Notes under the pieces: generated by a model | What the model saw: only the letters and a program-made list of their open reading frames with translations | What the model was told of the DNA's origin: nothing | Databases searched by the model: none | Program-made: the position numbers and the translations under genes | In this document: positions 43,540 through 47,570 of the stretch, one piece after another | How positions within the stretch are numbered: the stretch's first letter is position 1 | Layout: each line of letters starts with the position of its first letter | Source of the DNA: Cognataquiflexum rubidum | GTDB lineage: Bacteria; Bacteroidota; Bacteroidia; Cytophagales; Cyclobacteriaceae | NCBI RefSeq assembly: GCF_022538115.1 | Contig: NZ_JAKZAL010000030.1 | Location: 1-47,570, forward strand | Length of the DNA: 47,570 nt | Direction of reading: 5' to 3'

Positions 43540-45992
43540 TTGACGGCAAAATAGATATTTCGAAGTTTGAGCAGGAAGCGAAGCCGATTGACATCAAATA
43601 TTACCTGATCAAATACTCACGGTATTGGCCATTGTATGCTACCTGCATTTTTATTGCGATGGTTTTGGTGTTCCTTTTTCACCGCTATACCGTGGAAGAA
43701 TATCAGGTGCAGGGAAGTGTATTGATCAAACCCAAAAATTCTCCTGAAGTACGGATATTGGACAGGTCCAATATATTTTCCGGAAGCAACAACCTCGAAA
43801 ATGACATTCTTTTATTCACTTCCAAAAATCTGGCTGAGGAAGCTTTGAAAAAAGTGCATTTTGAGGTGAGTTATTATGCTTCCACCAATATCAAGGAGGT
43901 AGAATTATATGATAAATCACCTGTTAAGGTTTTGGTTGATTGGTCTGTCCATCAGGCAGAAGGAGGTACTGTACACCTCACCAAGGTTTCAGAGACGGAG
44001 TTTACCCTGACACAGGAGGATAAGACCTTTTTTGACTTTTTCAATTCCAAAAACAACAGGCCATTGGATGAGGCCATTTTGAACAAGACCTATAAATTTG
44101 GAGAAGTCATTCTGTCGGACAGGTCTAAGTTTGTCGTCCAAAAGGTAAAGGACATGGCCATAGGTGACATGATCTATTTTATCATCCACAGTCCAGTGGA
44201 TATTTTGGATCGTTATTCCAAAGCTGTGACCGTGAGGCCTATCAATAATCTGGGAACGGTATTGCAGGTGACCATGGTGTCGCAGGTGGTGGAGAAAGGA
44301 CGGGATTATGTCAATGCCCTGATGGATTCCTACATTGAGTTTGACCTGCGGGAAAAGAACCGGATTACTGAAAACACCCTGAGGTTTATAGATGACCAAA
44401 TGCATATCCTGGAAGATACCCTGAAGATGGTGGAAAGCTCCATGCTGAACTTCAAGGTGGATAATAAGCTGATGGATGTCAATTCGGAATTTGGAGGCGT
44501 TTTGGGGAATATACAATCCCTGGAAGGGATGATCCAAAACATAGATTTTGAGCTGAGTTATTATGAATCCCTTCAGACCTATCTCAGTACCAAAACCATG
44601 GATTATGGGGATATTATCGCCCCGTCGATAGTGGGATTGAGTGACGGTTTTTTGAATAGCCTGATCCAAAGTTTGGTTGGAGTGTCCATGGAAAGGAGGA
44701 AACTTTTGGCTGTAGTCAACGATAACCACCCCAATGTGGTGGTGTTGGATGAACAGATCAGCAAGTTGCGGGAAAATATTTTTGAAAATATCAACAACCT
44801 TGTTTCCAATACAGAAAGGCGAAAGGCCGAAGCACAGAAAAAGCTTTCGCAATTGGATGATAAATTTGCACAATTGCCACAAACTGAATCGGATTATACC
44901 AAAATCCTGCGGCAGTATAAACTCAGGGAAAATCTATACAATTACCTTTTGGAAAAAAGGGCAGAGGCAGGCATTGCCAAAGCTTCCAATGTTTCGGACA
45001 ATGCCGTTCTTGATTATGCACGCAGGGGAAGTCTGATTTTCCCTAAGAAAACACAGAATTACGGATTGGCTTTTGGGTTGGGTTTTTTCATTCCTTTGTT
45101 GGTATTGTTTGCCTACCATTATCTCAATAACAGGATTATGGATCAGATCCAACTAAAGAATTCAATTCGTATTCCTCTGTTGGGAACCATTGGTTTGAGT
45201 AATAAGGAAACCAATATGATTGTCGCTGAGCATCCCAAAGCTATGGTATCGGAGTCTTTCCGGTCTTTGCGGTCTGCTTTGTTTTATATTGCCAGTGAAA
45301 AAAAGTGTAAAAAGATATTGGTCACTTCCTCAGTTTCGGGTGAGGGCAAGACCTTCGTCAGTCTCAACCTTGCTGCTGCCATGGCATTGAGTGGCAAGAA
45401 GACAGTTCTGATCGGATTGGATTTAAGAAAGCCTAAAATAGCGGATTATGTAGGTGTGGGTAATAAGGTTGGTTTGTCTTCCTATTTGGTAGACAGGTCC
45501 ACCAAAGAGGAGATTGTAATCCAAACCAAATACGATAACCTGTATATCGTCCCGTCCGGCCCTATCCCTCCAAACCCTGCGGAATTGTTGCTGAAGGATA
45601 AGATGGAAGAGTTTCTCACCTATCTGGAAGGAGAATTTGATGTGGTCGTCATGGATACACCACCTATCGGGTTGGTATCCGAGACCACTGACTTATTGCG
45701 TTTTTCGGATATAAACCTATATATCATCCGTCAGGATTACACCCACAAAAAGTACCTTTTGATGATCAATGACCTATATGCCAATGATCAGGTAAGGGAT
45801 TTCTATGCGGTATTTAACGGTATCCGTGCGGGAGGTGACGTGTATGATTTTGGAGGCTATAATTACGGGTATGGCTACAATTATTCCTACATGAAGAAAA
45901 ACAATGTCACCGGAAACTATTACGAAGATGCTGAAGGGGAAAAGAAGCCGACTTTCTGGGTTGATAAGTTTTTTGCGAAGTTTAGGGTGTAA
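43536..45992 (+). CDS. wzc: Polysaccharide co-polymerase / bacterial tyrosine kinase (Wzc-like)
   Basis: The 818-residue protein has an N-terminal Wzz-type domain with a membrane helix (YWPLYATCIFIAMVLVFLF), a long coiled-coil periplasmic part, a second helix (LAFGLGFFIPLLVLFAY) and a cytoplasmic BY-kinase domain. Kinase motifs: SGEGKT (Walker A, 601-606), KKTVLIGLDLRKPK (Walker A'), and VVVMDTPPIG (Walker B). The tail has seven tyrosines between 770 and 785 (YDFGGYNYGYGYNYSY), the phosphorylated cluster that controls oligomer state. With wza it makes the export machinery of Wzy-dependent glycans. Overlaps wza by four bases. Confidence 0.95.
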   Translation: MIDGKIDISKFEQEAKPIDIKYYLIKYSRYWPLYATCIFIAMVLVFLFHRYTVEEYQVQGSVLIKPKNSPEVRILDRSNIFSGSNNLENDILLFTSKNLAEEALKKVHFEVSYYASTNIKEVELYDKSPVKVLVDWSVHQAEGGTVHLTKVSETEFTLTQEDKTFFDFFNSKNNRPLDEAILNKTYKFGEVILSDRSKFVVQKVKDMAIGDMIYFIIHSPVDILDRYSKAVTVRPINNLGTVLQVTMVSQVVEKGRDYVNALMDSYIEFDLREKNRITENTLRFIDDQMHILEDTLKMVESSMLNFKVDNKLMDVNSEFGGVLGNIQSLEGMIQNIDFELSYYESLQTYLSTKTMDYGDIIAPSIVGLSDGFLNSLIQSLVGVSMERRKLLAVVNDNHPNVVVLDEQISKLRENIFENINNLVSNTERRKAEAQKKLSQLDDKFAQLPQTESDYTKILRQYKLRENLYNYLLEKRAEAGIAKASNVSDNAVLDYARRGSLIFPKKTQNYGLAFGLGFFIPLLVLFAYHYLNNRIMDQIQLKNSIRIPLLGTIGLSNKETNMIVAEHPKAMVSESFRSLRSALFYIASEKKCKKILVTSSVSGEGKTFVSLNLAAAMALSGKKTVLIGLDLRKPKIADYVGVGNKVGLSSYLVDRSTKEEIVIQTKYDNLYIVPSGPIPPNPAELLLKDKMEEFLTYLEGEFDVVVMDTPPIGLVSETTDLLRFSDINLYIIRQDYTHKKYLLMINDLYANDQVRDFYAVFNGIRAGGDVYDFGGYNYGYGYNYSYMKKNNVTGNYYEDAEGEKKPTFWVDKFFAKFRV

Positions 45993-46559
45993 CGGAGCGT
46001 AATTCTGAGTGTTGCGAAGAATCTCAGGGGAGGTTGTAGTGGTTGTCTGCTTCGCGTTTTCGGGCGTCACCCTGAGGAACGAAGGGTCTCTGGTTGTAGT
46101 AGTTGTAATTGTTGTCAGCTGCGCGTTGTCGAGTTGTCGGGCGTCACCCTGAGTCTCAAACATTTTGTAAATGTTCAGAAAAGGAATGACATTGAAACTA
46201 TTTTATTTCGGCCTCGGCAAGCTCGGCCACTGAGGTTGTTCTCGGGAGAGGGTGAGGAGGGAAAAGCGGCTAAGCCGCTTTTCCCTCCTCACCCTCCTAA
46301 CACCGAATCTCCGATCCCTGAGCTTGTCGAAGGGGGAAATTCCATTTCTGTCATTGGTAGGAACGAAGGGTCTCTGGTTGTAGTAGTTGTAATTGTTCTA
46401 GTTGTTGTAATTGTTGTCGGGTTGTCAGCTTCGCGTTGTCAAGTTGTCGGGTTTGGTTCAGGCTTGATACTTGATACTTCGTACTTGATACTTGATACTT
46501 CGTACTTGATTCTTGATACTTCGTACTTGGTACTTGGTACTTAATACTTGATACTCAAA
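45993..46559. repeat. GTTGTAGTGGTTGT / GATACTTGGTACTTGATAC repeats with CACCCTGAGGAACGAAGGG units
   Basis: No gene. Same repeat family as 6885-7205 (same orientation) and 36945-37230 (opposite). CACCCTGAG units occur near 46067 and 46145, and a CCCTGAGCTTGTCGAAGGGG unit near 46317. An inverted GGGAAAAGCGGCTTAGCC-type hairpin lies at 46258-46285 (AAAGCGGC-TAAGCCGCTTT). 46465-46555 repeats GATACTTGATACTTCGTACTT up to the start of kdsB. Confidence 0.8.
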
Positions 46560-47291
46560 ATGAAAAAAGTTGCTTTGATTCCTGCGCGGTATGCGTCTAC
46601 AAGGTTTCCTGCCAAGTTGGTACAGGATCTATGTGGCATGTCGGTCATCCAGAGGACGTATTTGAGTACGGTCCAAACCGGGGTTTTTGATCAGGTGGTG
46701 GTCGTGACAGACCATCAGGCGATAGCGGACCAAATTATTGCTGTAGGAGGGGAGGTTTTTTTCAGTACAAGGGAATTTGAAAGCGGTTCGGATAGGATCG
46801 CTGAGGCAGCTAGGAACATAGATGCGGATATTTTTGTCAATGTGCAAGGGGACGAACCCTTTCAGGACAGGCAGTCTTTGGATGATCTGACCGCAGTATT
46901 TTCAAATTCTGAGGTGCAGGTGGCTTCTATGATGTTTTCCATTTCTGCTGCTGAAGCCCAAAATCCAAATGCTGTCAAGGTGGTTTTGGACAAGGATAGT
47001 TTTGCACTTTACTTTAGCAGAAGCCCCATACCCTATATTCGAGAAAAAGGGGTGGAGATTTCCTATTGGAAGCATGTGGGGATCTATGCCTACCGCAAAG
47101 AAGCCCTTTTGGCTTTTACAGGATTGCCCAAGTCGTTTTTGGAAACCACAGAGATGTTGGAGCAGTTGAGGTTGTTGGAAAATGGCGTTAATATCAAGAT
47201 GGTACCGACCACCCATCAGGCTATTGCGGTTGACACCAAGGAGGATCTGGAAAGGGCAGTGGCGTGGTGCTTGGAAAATAAACTTTTCTAG
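46560..47291 (+). CDS. kdsB: 3-deoxy-manno-octulosonate cytidylyltransferase (CMP-Kdo synthetase)
   Basis: It activates Kdo with CTP for lipid A/inner core assembly. The 243-residue protein begins MKKVALIPARYASTRFPAKLVQDLCG (the PARxxSxRxPxKxL nucleotide loop), and carries VVVVTDH, TREFESGSDRIAEAA, FVNVQGDEPF (metal-binding region), YFSRSPIPYIRE, WKHVGIYAYRKEALLAF and LPKSFLETTEMLEQLRLLENG. The ATG at 46560 is chosen; a TTG four codons upstream lies within the low-complexity repeat. Normal length for the family. Not an integral part of the glycosyltransferase run; its presence shows the host makes Kdo-type LPS. Confidence 0.96.
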   Translation: MKKVALIPARYASTRFPAKLVQDLCGMSVIQRTYLSTVQTGVFDQVVVVTDHQAIADQIIAVGGEVFFSTREFESGSDRIAEAARNIDADIFVNVQGDEPFQDRQSLDDLTAVFSNSEVQVASMMFSISAAEAQNPNAVKVVLDKDSFALYFSRSPIPYIREKGVEISYWKHVGIYAYRKEALLAFTGLPKSFLETTEMLEQLRLLENGVNIKMVPTTHQAIAVDTKEDLERAVAWCLENKLF

Positions 47292-47324
47292 ATTTCTGTT
47301 TTTCCGATATTCAAGGAGTAGGAT

Positions 47325-47474
47325 CATGGATATACGCTTCTTTGCCAGTAACCTCATATTCTTCTTCATAGGGACGGAAGACGGAAGTCGGAAGACCGAT
47401 GTACCGGGTATTTCAGTCCGCAGACAAGAATTTAAATGGATATCCAATCTACTGGCACAATTACGTACATACTT
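47325..47474 (+). repeat. Dispersed repeat, copy B, inverted relative to 3503-3679
   Basis: This 150-bp segment is the reverse complement of 3503-3679 with about 85-90 percent visual agreement and a 27-bp deletion of the palindromic CCTGCCCGATGACAGGCGGG part. A 54-codon frame from ATG 47326 to 47490 (MDIRFFASN ... FKWISNLLA) corresponds to the 53-codon frame of copy A. The region 47475-47570 shows nothing more. Confidence 0.75.
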
Positions 47475-47570
47475 TAGTAAGATTAATTAACCACAAAGAT
47501 TCTGTGTTAAGAATCAAGATAAAATATAAAATTTTTATCTTTAACCATTAAATCAGCTTAAGCTAGATTC

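Noticed and set aside
43989-44882. 297-codon minus-strand frame
   Set aside because: Antisense to wzc, with no recognisable domain; wzc is clearly coding in this interval.
46134-46544. 136-codon frame between wzc and kdsB
   Set aside because: Ends in repeated LILDTSY peptide from the GATACTTGATACTT repeat; no family match.
1-47570. Insertion sequences, integrases, tRNA or rRNA genes
   Set aside because: No transposase or integrase motifs and no tRNA-like cloverleaf or rRNA sequence were seen; I did not run a dedicated search.

Overview
The window looks like a polysaccharide biosynthesis and export island from a member of the Bacteroidota, most plausibly a Cytophagales/Cyclobacteriaceae-type organism (lineage is inference). 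Evidence: no conserved Shine-Dalgarno sequences, many TTG starts that family alignments require, a Bacteroidota-type promoter (TTTG ... TAnnTTTG) in front of the Wza gene, a short Wza lipoprotein with a C-terminal membrane segment, and gene-poor gaps filled with degenerate repeats.

Layout. 1-912: no convincing gene; a possible promoter, a 105-bp dispersed repeat, an orphan terminator and a double palindrome. 913-6081: a winged-helix protein with a degenerate nucleotidyltransferase domain, a polytopic membrane protein, a FemAB/GNAT-like acyltransferase, then on the minus strand a four-helix-bundle protein and an unrecognised protein. 6082-7543: gene-free repeats with a second copy of the double palindrome. 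7544-34769: a long, almost gap-free plus-strand run of 26 genes. It contains GDP-L-fucose synthesis (fcl, gmd) with two NodZ-like candidate fucosyltransferases; a four-gene block of GtrB-like transferase, WecD-like acetyltransferase, WecE aminotransferase and a GT-C-like membrane protein; a Wzm/Wzt ABC exporter; an AsnB-like amidotransferase; several SAM methyltransferases; at least eight GT2/GT4 glycosyltransferases; and a polymerase-like membrane protein. 34770-41127: repeats, a minus-strand DUF559 gene, then GT4, a second GT4 plus polymerase-like pair, and a polysaccharide deacetylase. 41128-42723: 1.6 kb of repeats with a strong palindromic terminator. 42724-45992: Wza and Wzc (BY-kinase). 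46560-47291: kdsB (CMP-Kdo synthesis).

How the genes work together (inference). The cytoplasmic glycosyltransferases build a fucose-containing chain that is probably decorated with 4-acetamido-4,6-dideoxygalactose, methyl, amide and acetyl groups. Wzm/Wzt would export one chain as an undecaprenyl-linked polymer, with the C-terminal domain of Wzt recognising its end. Wza/Wzc and the two polymerase-like membrane proteins point to a second, Wzy-type export logic. No Wzx flippase and no initiating phosphoglycosyltransferase (WcaJ/WbaP/WecA type) is visible, so these must be encoded elsewhere. kdsB and the ABC exporter fit an O-antigen; Wza/Wzc fit a capsule or exopolysaccharide.

The central genes look clearly more AT-rich than the flanking ones, which suggests a mosaic locus with a transferred core. 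Repeat families recur at both sides of the locus, including one ~150-177-bp family in opposite orientation at 3.5 kb and 47.3 kb.
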